Positions 15,886 to 22,060 of a stretch of 24,494 nucleotides of DNA are shown piece by piece; positions within the stretch are counted from its first letter, which is position 1; each line of letters begins with the position of its first letter. The notes under the pieces are model-generated. The model worked only from the letters and a program-made list of their open reading frames with translations. It was not told the DNA's origin and searched no databases. Both the position numbers and the translations under genes were made by a program. Where the stretch lies: the NCBI GenBank assembly GCA_034409055.1, contig DAOUMU010000237.1:1-24494 (forward strand), given 5' to 3'. Source of the DNA: DAOUMU01 sp034409055. GTDB taxonomy: Bacteria; Chloroflexota; Anaerolineae; 4572-78; J111.

Positions 15886-17126
15886 TACCGCGTCTCTCCG
15901 GCCGTGTTGACTCCTTCCAGCGGGTCTACTTTGAACATCAGGGGATATTGGGCGGTGACAGTGCCGATAACCAGGGCGTGATGCTGCCGGAGACGGCGCA
16001 CAAAGGCGGCCATGGTTTCATAGTCGGTGGCTGCCCCACGCGACACGTGGCGCACGTCATCTTCGAAGGGAATGCGCAACAGGAACAGATTGTCCGCCTG
16101 GCGCAGGATGGTCTCGTCCAGGCCGTGGATCATGTTGGTGACGAAGAAACTGGTGATTCCCAGATGACGGGCGCGGGTGACGATGTAGTCAATACTTTGG
16201 CGTGAAACATACAGGTGGGCTTCTTCGAAGAAGACAAAGGGGAAGCGGTAGGTGTCGTGATCGATTTCCCACAGGCACAGGTCCTTGATCAGCTCAATGA
16301 TGGCCTGGACGAAGCCTTCCCGGGCCAAGTTAGACAGGGCAGAGATGTCGATAATGAGGGCTCCCCCGCTGCGAATCTTGCGATACGCCTCGCCCAACGA
16401 GGCCGCCTCCCTGGCTGTGCGGGCAAATATCCGCGTGTTCTTGAGCGATTCGAGGCGGGAGCGGATGGCCTGGTTGACGACGAGAGCATTCGAACCGCTG
16501 CCGAACTCGTTCTGCTCGGCCATCTGGATGAGCTGCTCCAGGCCCACGTAGGGCACCTGGCCGTTGTTACGTTCCATGGCTTCGGCCTCGGCCCACAACC
16601 GGGTGACCCGGTTCTCGAAATAGAGACCCGAAACCTCGGGCAGGCCGAAGCGATGTAAGAGGGTCATCAAGGGGGGCAGGCCAAACTGTCGCACACCCAG
16701 GCGAAAGTTGCCACCGGCTTCGAGATGGACGATTCCCCGCCGCATGGTTTGGCCGGTGTGGGGGTCTACCTCTACCTTGGGCAGATGGATGTATTCTTTG
16801 TTGATGTCAAACACGACGCATGGTGCGCCCTGCTCGATCAATTGTAACAAAAGTACCTTGGAGAGGTGACTCTTGCCGCTGCCTTTCACGCCGGTGACCA
16901 CATTGACCTTCTCCAGGTCCTGTCCTTCGACGTAGAAATCCCGTCCGGCCAGGGTCAACCCCAGACGCAACCGATGCCCCAGATCACGCGTGGCATTGGC
17001 GAATACATCTTCGTCAGTGGTCCGCTCGACCGTCACGTCCCGGATGGGAATCCAGCCGTCCCATTGTTCCCACTGACTCAGAGCTGGCTCTCTAAGGCTA
17101 AATCCTGGGTCGTTTGAGGCAACCAT
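15864..17126 (-). CDS. HerA-type hexameric DNA-translocase ATPase
   Basis: The 420-residue protein has Walker A G79-VKGSGKS86, a D107xxxEY112 motif as in the DPKGEY segment of HerA, Walker B F297-VFFEEAH with the catalytic glutamate, and the ARHLGITSFFVTN segment (319-331) corresponding to the HerA sensor region. HerA rings pump DNA for a nuclease partner such as NurA. The N-terminal beta-barrel usually present in HerA is not obvious here and may be supplied by the small gene upstream, which overlaps this start by 49 bp. ATG 17126 has AGGAAGG before it. The last four residues and the stop are encoded in a heptamer repeat, so the original C-terminus may be altered. Confidence 0.85.
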   Translation of the reverse strand: MVASNDPGFSLREPALSQWEQWDGWIPIRDVTVERTTDEDVFANATRDLGHRLRLGLTLAGRDFYVEGQDLEKVNVVTGVKGSGKSHLSKVLLLQLIEQGAPCVVFDINKEYIHLPKVEVDPHTGQTMRRGIVHLEAGGNFRLGVRQFGLPPLMTLLHRFGLPEVSGLYFENRVTRLWAEAEAMERNNGQVPYVGLEQLIQMAEQNEFGSGSNALVVNQAIRSRLESLKNTRIFARTAREAASLGEAYRKIRSGGALIIDISALSNLAREGFVQAIIELIKDLCLWEIDHDTYRFPFVFFEEAHLYVSRQSIDYIVTRARHLGITSFFVTNMIHGLDETILRQADNLFLLRIPFEDDVRHVSRGAATDYETMAAFVRRLRQHHALVIGTVTAQYPLMFKVDPLEGVNTAGETRYFFRSKE

Positions 17127-17428
17127 GTCACCACCTTCCTAATTTTGGCAATGGCCAACTTGAGATTGCTCATCTCGGGTAATCCTTCCTGATAGAACTC
17201 AGCCAGGTCGGCCGGCTGAGGTTGAGGCTCTTCGGCCACCAGTTGCAGCATCTCCTGAAGCAGAGTGGGATAGTTAACGGTCCGAAACTCAATGATCTGC
17301 ACGATCAAGCCTCTGTCGCTGCTCTTTTCTCTGAGGGTCAGGTTTTCGCCCACCCGCAGGTCTTCTTCCTTGGGATTGAAGAGCAGCTCGACAATATCAC
17401 CTTTAATCTGCCTAATTTGGATATTCAT
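17078..17428 (-). CDS. Small HAS-barrel-like protein, partner of the HerA-type ATPase
   Basis: From ATG 17428, preceded by GGAAGGAG at good spacing, the product is 116 residues; an open frame extends further upstream but through palindromic repeats. Residues 1-50 read as short alternating strands (NIQIRQIKGDIVELLF, LRVGENLTLREK, GLIVQIIEFRTV), like the HAS barrel that precedes the ATPase core in HerA and F1-type ATPases. The rest is helical and Gln/Pro-rich. The gene overlaps the ATPase gene by 49 bp, so the two are surely co-translated. I infer that this is a split-off barrel or an assembly subunit; no catalytic residues are seen. Confidence 0.7.
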   Translation of the reverse strand: MNIQIRQIKGDIVELLFNPKEEDLRVGENLTLREKSSDRGLIVQIIEFRTVNYPTLLQEMLQLVAEEPQPQPADLAEFYQEGLPEMSNLKLAIAKIRKVVTWLPQTTQDLALESQL

Positions 17429-17482
17429 TCGCTTCTCCTTCCTTACATTCTGGTATAGATGTTCAGATAAATATTTTGGATT

Positions 17483-17536
17483 CGTAGGCCGGGCATCCCT
17501 ATGCCCGGCCCGCCGCATAGGGATGCGGCGGCTACG
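17483..17536. repeat. REP-like palindrome in the leader of the HerA operon, copy 1
   Basis: CGTAG (17483-17487) and CTACG (17532-17536) frame two palindromes: GCCGGGCATCCCTATGCCCGGC and CCGCATAGGGATGCGG. The unit is about 54 bp. It lies in the mRNA leader between the promoter at 17683-17711 and the first gene, so a folded RNA would precede translation. Confidence 0.7.
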
Positions 17537-17565
17537 AGTCAAAATCATTTTCTGAAAAACTATAC

Positions 17566-17649
17566 TTGGTGCGAAACGTAGGCGGGGCATCCCTATGCCC
17601 GGCTGACGCATAGCGCGAAGTGTGCGCCAGCTACGGAGTTTCGCACCAA
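17566..17649. repeat. Long inverted repeat enclosing a second REP-like palindrome
   Basis: Perfect 12-bp arms TTGGTGCGAAAC (17566-17577) and GTTTCGCACCAA (17638-17649) enclose GTAGGC...GCTAC arms and a GGGGCATCCCTATGCCC palindrome. The structure starts 12 bp from the LexA box, at the beginning of the predicted transcript. It looks like an insertion of a palindromic element in the operon leader and might act as a processing or stability element. Confidence 0.7.
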
Positions 17650-17660
17650 ACTCCAAAGGT

Positions 17661-17672
17661 GAACATTTGTTC
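17661..17672. promoter_or_regulatory. LexA operator (SOS box), perfect GAAC-N4-GTTC
   Basis: GAACATTTGTTC is an exact match to the Gram-positive-type SOS box GAACNNNNGTTC, with C-G flanks on the minus strand (CGAACAAATGTTCA). It lies 11 bp downstream of the TATAAT of the minus-strand promoter, covering the predicted transcription start region, where LexA would block initiation or escape. The lexA gene starts 184 bp away on the other strand, so the box might serve both directions. Confidence 0.85.
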
Positions 17673-17682
17673 GCTTTGCTGT

Positions 17683-17711
17683 ATTATAAAGGAAATTTAA
17701 GCTATTGTCAA
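17683..17711 (-). promoter_or_regulatory. Perfect sigma-70 promoter of the HerA-nuclease operon
   Basis: On the minus strand TTGACA (17711-17706) and TATAAT (17688-17683) are both exact consensus, with the ideal 17-bp spacer. Transcription should start near 17676 and run through the LexA box and two large hairpins into the gene at 17428. A promoter this strong next to a perfect LexA box is typical of tightly repressed damage-inducible genes. Confidence 0.85.
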
Positions 17712-17766
17712 CCCCCTACAACATCCAGGGGTCATTGAAGAATATATCCCCTATATGTTGGGGGGT
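17711..17766. repeat. Inverted repeat between the operon promoter and lexA
   Basis: ACCCCCTACAACATCCAGGG (17711-17730, next base G) pairs with CCCCTATATGTTGGGGGGT (17748-17766), with small mismatches and a 16-nt loop. It abuts the -35 element of the minus-strand promoter. A shorter CCCGGT/ACCGGG hairpin follows at 17783-17805. These could be binding sites or RNA hairpins in the lexA leader; no consensus is recognised. Confidence 0.5.
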
Positions 17767-17855
17767 GTGACACGGCGATTGACCCGGTCAGGTTTTCAAA
17801 CCGGGCCATGTGTAGTAGAATGATAGTCAGGAAGTCATAAAAGAAAGGCCGGGAG

Positions 17856-18461
17856 ATGGCCCAGGCGTTGAGTGAGCGACAACGGCGAATTTTGAAATTT
17901 ATTATGGAGAAGCAGGCAGAGGGCTGGACGCCTTCGGTGCGAGAGATTGGGCAGGCCGTCGGGCTGAGGTCCAGCGCGGCTGTCCAGAAGCAGTTGAGGG
18001 GCCTGGAACGCAGAGGTTATATCCAACGTCTGCGGGGCAAAGCGCGGTCGATTCAGGTGTTGAAGCCCCTATCCAGGCAGGAGGAACTGCTGGTCCCGAT
18101 CGTGGGTGAGATTGCCGCCGGGATGCCCCTCCTGGCCGAAGAAAATATCCAGGGGTATCTGACCTTGGTGGACGAGGTTGTACTGGACAAAGGCGGCACT
18201 TTCTTTGCCCTGAAGGTCAAGGGGGACAGTATGATCGAGGCCGGTATTTTGTCGGGGGATTACGTGGTGGTTCGCCAGCAGCCCACGGCCGACAATGGGG
18301 ACATTATCGTCGCTCTGCTAGAAAACGAGGCGACCGTTAAACGTTTTTTCAAAGCGCAGGATCATGTGCGCCTGCAGCCGGCCAATGCGGGCATGGCCCC
18401 TATCATCAGCCGGGATGTCCAAATCTTGGGCAAAGTAGTATCTGTGATCAGGCAGATGTGA
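17856..18461 (+). CDS. lexA: LexA repressor (SOS regulator, self-cleaving)
   Basis: The 201-residue protein has a winged helix-turn-helix (LSERQRRILKFIMEKQAEG, then PSVREIGQAVGLRSSAAVQKQL) and the S24 autoprotease domain. The cleavage site A88-G89 lies in IVGEIAAGMPLLA, the nucleophile is S125 in KGDSMIEAG, and the general base is K162 in EATVKRF. LexA binds SOS boxes and is cut when RecA filaments form on damaged DNA. ATG 17856 has AAAGG at 7-base spacing. No second GAAC-N4-GTTC box is seen between 17672 and the start, so autoregulation would depend on the box at 17661 or on a divergent site. It is convergent with the TPR gene, with a one-base gap. Confidence 0.96.
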   Translation: MAQALSERQRRILKFIMEKQAEGWTPSVREIGQAVGLRSSAAVQKQLRGLERRGYIQRLRGKARSIQVLKPLSRQEELLVPIVGEIAAGMPLLAEENIQGYLTLVDEVVLDKGGTFFALKVKGDSMIEAGILSGDYVVVRQQPTADNGDIIVALLENEATVKRFFKAQDHVRLQPANAGMAPIISRDVQILGKVVSVIRQM

Positions 18462-18462
18462 G

Positions 18463-20928
18463 CTAAAATGTCTCACCCAATAGCTGGCGTAATTCAGCCG
18501 GCACCACGACCAGCAGTTCACCCTCCACTACGGCCTCTGCCAGCAGGCCGCGCAGCCGTAAGTGGCCCATCGTCGTCTGCGGTTGGTGCCAATTCCAGTA
18601 GGCAGACTCCTCTAAGTCATTGTCATAGCGAGCGTCGAACGCCGGCCAGGCCATGCTCCCGCCCTCGGCCAACACCTGGCGCAGTGCGGCCTGCTCGTCG
18701 TCCTGCAAATCATCGACGATTTCCTTCAGCCGATCCCGGTCGGTAAGCGCATCGACAATTTGCTGGATCAATTCAGCTTTGCGCAAGCCGGTCCAGCCGT
18801 CCCAGGGTATCACCACCCGCGCCATCCCGGTCAGGGCATCCTTGGAGTACAAGGGGAGTACTTCAGACAGGGACGGGGCTGAGGTGGTGAGCTTGGCCTG
18901 TAGTCGCTTGCGTTTGGCCTGGTCACGCTGGTGTTGGCGCTCCATGAAGGACTTAAAGCCCTTTTGCAGGGGGATGATACTATCCAGGCGATCCAGCAGA
19001 CTCTTGGCCGGTTCATAGTCGGGCAATATTTCCAAGGCAGTTCGCAGGGACTGACGGGCCTCTTCGTATTTCTCCCGATAAGTCAAAATACGAGCCTGGA
19101 CATAGGAATAGAAGGCCATCTCTTGTGAATGAAAACGGGGCACGTTGGCCAACGGAGCTAACATAGCTTCTGCGCCCTCAATATCATCCTCGTCCAGGAG
19201 ATACATGATCAGATTGCAACGTGGAAAGACGTAGGTCGGATCGATGTCTAACGCTGCCTGGAACATATCTTTGGCTTGCTTGTGCTTTTTGCGGCGGGCA
19301 TAAATTGTCCCCAGATTATTGCAGGCTTCCTTGGCCTTGGGATCCAACTTCAACGCCCGCCGGAAGAGGCGTTCGGCCTGCTGATAATCACCCTGCTGAA
19401 AGGCTTGCAGACCTTGATTCAACAGATCGGCCACCTCCGGGGTGTACCGCGGCTCGGCCTCGTCTGAAATCTTGTACTGGCGTAGTTGTACCTCGCGCCA
19501 TTCGCCTTGGTGCCACAGCCGCAGGGTTTCATCCTCGGCAATTTCACCGGCCTGCATCAGGCTAGACAGGGCCTGTAAACGGATCTCATCGTCACCGGCC
19601 TGGCTCAAGCCAAAACGGCGCAAAGCGGTATAGGCAGCCGGGGTGGCGATGGCTGCCAGCATGTCAATGCCAAGCTGAGGTTGGTTCTCTTCCCAAATCA
19701 GCTTCTCGGCCACCCGGACAATTTGCGGGAAGCGAGCCGCGAAGCGAGCCATCTGTCTCTGGAATTTTTTGGGCGGCACGTCATCCTGTTGCCCAAGCAG
19801 TTCGGCAAACTCTTCCATCGCCCGGCCGGTGATCAAATCGGTGTTGCGGTAGTAGGGAAAACGCTCAGCCCAGCCCGGTCCCGGTTTTTTAGTTTTTAAG
19901 GCAGCCAGCAATTCCCCGGCCCAAGGCTCATCATTCTGCAGGGCCTTGAGCCGACGTTGGGCCCCGGACCGGCCTGTGTTGGCTTCGGCCACGGCCAGAA
20001 ATAACTGGGCGTGCCGGACGAATCCGGGCGGCCCTGCCTGGGCTGCGCTGGCTTTGTCCAGAGGTTTTAGCAGTTGATACACATCCTCGTCTTCGCTCAA
20101 AACGGCCGCCGCTTCGGACATCTTGAGCCGGTCACCGGCATCCTGGGGCGTAATTTCCTGTAAGCGGGGCCACAACGTCCGCGCTTCTGGCTCCTGTCCG
20201 GTCCAGGCCAGAAAACGGATAGCGTTGCTCAGGGCCTGAATGTTGTTTGGGTCTATTGACAGCACCTGGTGGGCCGTGGCGATGGCCTCTTCCGGTTGAC
20301 CATCAAAAAACAAGGCCAGGGAAAGATTATTGTACGGCGGGAGCCAGTGGGGTATCAGTTTGATGGCCCGCCGGTTGGCGGCGATACAGGCCGGGTAGTC
20401 ACCCGTACGCAAGGCCCGCTGGCCCCTGTCTAGCTCATAGAGGCCCTCTTCTGCCCGCGTCAGCGGCAGATCGAGTCGGCGAGCCATTGTCTGCAGGCTT
20501 TGCTCCAGGAAGGCGGCCATTTCACGCACCTGGTCGATCATGGGATGGTCGGGCTGTTGCTTTAGCACCTGGCGAACAGCGCGCAGGGCGTGCGCGTTCA
20601 GTTCAAGTTCCATGTAGAGAGAGGCCAGGGGGAACCAATAACTTGGCTCACCACTCAGTTCGATGGCCTGTTCGTATCCCTCCAGGCCACGCCACAGATC
20701 GCCTGCCTTCACCCGGGCATAACCGAGATAATAGTGCAAATCGGCCAGCCGGGGGTGAGAATCTAGCAGGGGTTCCAGGAGTCCGACAGCTTCCTGAGCC
20801 CGGCCTTGGCTAATCAAGCGGTCGACCCAGTTGAAAGTCCGCTGTAATTCATCCGAGCGCTGGCGAGACCGGCGCGATTTCCGGTCGAGCTGCACCTTGC
20901 GCCACCTTTTGGCTTTACGTTTACTCAA
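18463..20928 (-). CDS. TPR-repeat protein with a basic N-terminus
   Basis: The open frame reaches to 21066, but TTG 20928 is preferred: GGAGG at 20935-20939 precedes it by 6 bases, and an extended -10 at 21021-21026 predicts a transcript starting after the longer start. The 821-residue product begins with a strongly basic segment (SKRKAKRWRKVQLDRKSRRS) and has TPR units near its start (ADLHYYLGYARVKAGDLWRG), in the middle (YNNLSLALFFDGQPEEAIAT) and near residue 500 (LFRRALKLDPKAKEACNNLG). The last about 130 residues contain a SAP- or Rho-N-like segment (GLRKAELIQQIVDALTD) and helices of unknown role. It is probably a scaffold or adaptor; the partner is unknown. Confidence 0.8.
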   Translation of the reverse strand: MSKRKAKRWRKVQLDRKSRRSRQRSDELQRTFNWVDRLISQGRAQEAVGLLEPLLDSHPRLADLHYYLGYARVKAGDLWRGLEGYEQAIELSGEPSYWFPLASLYMELELNAHALRAVRQVLKQQPDHPMIDQVREMAAFLEQSLQTMARRLDLPLTRAEEGLYELDRGQRALRTGDYPACIAANRRAIKLIPHWLPPYNNLSLALFFDGQPEEAIATAHQVLSIDPNNIQALSNAIRFLAWTGQEPEARTLWPRLQEITPQDAGDRLKMSEAAAVLSEDEDVYQLLKPLDKASAAQAGPPGFVRHAQLFLAVAEANTGRSGAQRRLKALQNDEPWAGELLAALKTKKPGPGWAERFPYYRNTDLITGRAMEEFAELLGQQDDVPPKKFQRQMARFAARFPQIVRVAEKLIWEENQPQLGIDMLAAIATPAAYTALRRFGLSQAGDDEIRLQALSSLMQAGEIAEDETLRLWHQGEWREVQLRQYKISDEAEPRYTPEVADLLNQGLQAFQQGDYQQAERLFRRALKLDPKAKEACNNLGTIYARRKKHKQAKDMFQAALDIDPTYVFPRCNLIMYLLDEDDIEGAEAMLAPLANVPRFHSQEMAFYSYVQARILTYREKYEEARQSLRTALEILPDYEPAKSLLDRLDSIIPLQKGFKSFMERQHQRDQAKRKRLQAKLTTSAPSLSEVLPLYSKDALTGMARVVIPWDGWTGLRKAELIQQIVDALTDRDRLKEIVDDLQDDEQAALRQVLAEGGSMAWPAFDARYDNDLEESAYWNWHQPQTTMGHLRLRGLLAEAVVEGELLVVVPAELRQLLGETF

Positions 20929-21020
20929 CGCGCACCTCCATACGCTGAATTTTGACCAAACTGAGCCGGAGACGATGACAACCTGGTTTGGGGAGCAGGA
21001 GAAAGATTTCCGTGCGGCCA

Positions 21021-21029
21021 AGTATACCA
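21021..21029 (-). promoter_or_regulatory. Extended -10 promoter element for the TPR gene
   Basis: On the minus strand ATGGTATACTTGG holds TATACT preceded by TGG, an extended -10. No good -35 is seen at 17 bp. Transcription would start near 21014, which leaves the TTG at 20928 as the first well-placed start. Confidence 0.4.
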
Positions 21030-21184
21030 TAACCGGAAACGAAAATAAAGTCCGGTTGAGGGACACGTCAGGTGGTCATCTCTAACGCAAGGGGTCCACA
21101 GACGAACACAGATGTTCACAGGTTTTTACGTCCCATCCGAGTCCCAGGATTTTCCGAGTTTGACTTCAGGGCAGCTCACGCCGA

Positions 21185-21240
21185 GCAAATTACTAATTTG
21201 CGCAAATCCACGTGCAAATTTCCGACTGACACGCAAATTG
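21185..21240. promoter_or_regulatory. Cluster of GCAAATT palindromes, probable operator
   Basis: GCAAATTACTAATTTGC (21185-21201) is a perfect palindrome with a 3-bp centre, and it overlaps a second perfect palindrome ATTTGCGCAAAT (21196-21207). Two more half-sites follow: GCAAATT at 21214-21220 and at 21233-21239. They sit directly upstream of and against the -35 of the small-gene promoter. A core TTTGCGCAAA recurs at 21580-21589 before the second small gene. The binding protein is unknown. Confidence 0.6.
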
Positions 21241-21265
21241 ATTGATTGTACAATGGGACTATAAA
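21238..21265 (+). promoter_or_regulatory. Promoter of the first small membrane-protein gene
   Basis: TTGATT (21238-21243) and TATAAA (21260-21265) with a 16-bp spacer form a plausible sigma-70 promoter. The predicted start is near 21272, about 30 nt before the ATG at 21303. The -35 overlaps the last GCAAATT half-site, as in a repressible promoter. Confidence 0.55.
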
Positions 21266-21302
21266 GGTTGATTGGTAGAGCTATAGATGAGAGGAGCGAA
21301 AA

Positions 21303-21410
21303 ATGATGATTGAATTGTCCTTAGAAATGCTGGTCCTAATTATCATCCTGGCGGTGCTAATTGGTATGTTGGGCCTCAGTATGCTGGCAGGCCTAATTGT
21401 CGCCAGATAA
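21303..21410 (+). CDS. Tiny single-helix membrane protein (35 residues)
   Basis: ATG 21303 follows GAGAGGAG at 6-base spacing and the frame ends with TAA at 21408-21410. The product starts MMIELSLEMLVLIIILAVLI and continues through GMLGLSMLAGLIVAR: a short acidic start, one long hydrophobic helix with Gly/Ala small-residue spacing, and an Arg at the end. This is typical of small membrane proteins, including type I toxins, membrane regulators and accessory subunits. Promoter, ribosome binding site and a downstream terminator (21535-21572) are all present, which supports a real gene. No homologue is recognised. Confidence 0.65.
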   Translation: MMIELSLEMLVLIIILAVLIGMLGLSMLAGLIVAR

Positions 21411-21534
21411 AGCAAACTAAAATGATATGTTTCGTGTAAAGACAGTCTCCTGGTCCTGGGCCGACTCAGCCCTTCTTTCAAATGCAACTGCCCATCTCGC
21501 AAGAAAATTAGCAAGTTCGGAGCAGAGCATGAGC

Positions 21535-21572
21535 AAACGCCGTAGCCTTCACGCTGCGGCGTTTTGATTTTT
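21535..21572 (+). terminator. Rho-independent terminator after the first small gene
   Basis: AAACGCCGTAGC (21535-21546) and GCTGCGGCGTTT (21553-21564) form a 12-bp stem with one G-U pair and a CTTCAC loop, followed by TGATTTTT. It ends the transcript of the 35-residue gene after a 124-nt 3' region that shows no further reading frame. Confidence 0.8.
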
Positions 21573-21578
21573 GTAGCC

Positions 21579-21590
21579 ATTTGCGCAAAA
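21579..21590. promoter_or_regulatory. Second TTTGCGCAAA palindrome, upstream of the second small gene
   Basis: ATTTGCGCAAAA contains the perfect 10-bp palindrome TTTGCGCAAA also present at 21197-21206. A further GATTTGCG half-site lies at about 21611-21618. It sits about 110 bp before the second small gene and suggests that both small genes share a regulator. Confidence 0.5.
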
Positions 21591-21700
21591 CAGGCGCAAG
21601 AATCCGAGTGATTTGCGGACGAAAGTAGGCTATAGTGAGGTTAAGCTCAGGCAAGGCAAAAGCATCACCTGGCTAAAACGAAAAAAGGAGGTCCGATCTA

Positions 21701-21826
21701 ATGTTCGAGCTTTACTACCAGACAAACCGGTACATCTTCCACATAAAAATCGATGCGACCCTGCTCTGGACAGTCGTTCAGGTGTTCGTCTTGGCCGTCC
21801 AATACCTGAACAACATCCTCAGTTAA
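21701..21826 (+). CDS. Small hydrophobic protein (41 residues)
   Basis: ATG 21701 is preceded by AAAAAAGGAGGT at 8-base spacing, an ideal ribosome binding site, and the frame ends with TAA 21824-21826. The product begins with polar and aromatic residues (MFELYYQTNRYIFHIKIDA) and continues with a hydrophobic segment (TLLWTVVQVFVLAVQYLNNI), probably one membrane or amphipathic helix. A perfect terminator follows 29 bp later. TATAGT at about 21631 could be a -10 element, but no good -35 was seen. It is unlike the first small protein in sequence. The family is not recognised; a cassette-like role is inference. Confidence 0.65.
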   Translation: MFELYYQTNRYIFHIKIDATLLWTVVQVFVLAVQYLNNILS

Positions 21827-21854
21827 GCCAAAGTCGCATCGATTCAAGATAGGC

Positions 21855-21882
21855 AGGGGAGAGCAATCTCCCCTTTCTTTAT
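21855..21882 (+). terminator. Rho-independent terminator after the second small gene
   Basis: GGGGAGA (21856-21862), GCAA loop, TCTCCCC (21867-21873), then TTTCTTTAT. The GNRA-type tetraloop and the T-rich tail make this a textbook terminator, supporting expression of the 41-residue gene. Confidence 0.88.
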
Positions 21883-22000
21883 CTTACTCCTGTTTTGGTG
21901 GCGACACAAGCTAAATTTTACCACCTTGAATTCTCTGAATGGTTCTGCTGCCTCCAGGTTTAACTTTCGCTCTCTGAACCACTGAGGCACTGAAACATTA

Positions 22001-22038
22001 CTGATAACGCTGAGTTCCTCTCCCCTCAGCGCTATCAG
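22001..22038. repeat. Inverted repeat after the WD40 gene, with CACTGAGG-type repeats
   Basis: CTGATAACGCTGAG (22001-22014) pairs with CTCAGCGCTATCAG (22025-22038) at 13 of 14 positions. Around it are degenerate units of ACTGAGGCACTGA, CCCCTCAGCGC and CCCTCAGTGC, running up to the stop codon of the WD40 gene. There is no T tail, so it is a weak terminator candidate at best and more likely a dispersed repeat. Confidence 0.55.
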
Positions 22039-22060
22039 TCCCCTCAGCGCCCTCAGTGCT

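Noticed and set aside
17429..17656. N-terminal extension of the barrel-like protein to 192 residues
   Set aside because: The extension is a translation of palindromic repeats; ATG 17428 has a good GGAAGGAG site.
17779..17821. TTGACC...TAGAAT as the lexA promoter
   Set aside because: The spacing is 31 bp, far from the usable 16-18 bp; no convincing lexA promoter was found.
21104..21117. GAACACAGATGTTC as a second LexA box
   Set aside because: The half-sites are separated by six bases instead of four, and it lies next to no SOS-type gene.
21525..21565. Twelve-codon frame starting MSKRRS before the first terminator
   Set aside because: It is encoded by the terminator stem itself and has no ribosome binding site.
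21613..21852. 79-codon plus-strand frame overlapping the second small gene
   Set aside because: It is in another frame from the one with the ideal ribosome binding site, has a basic random composition, and runs close to the terminator.
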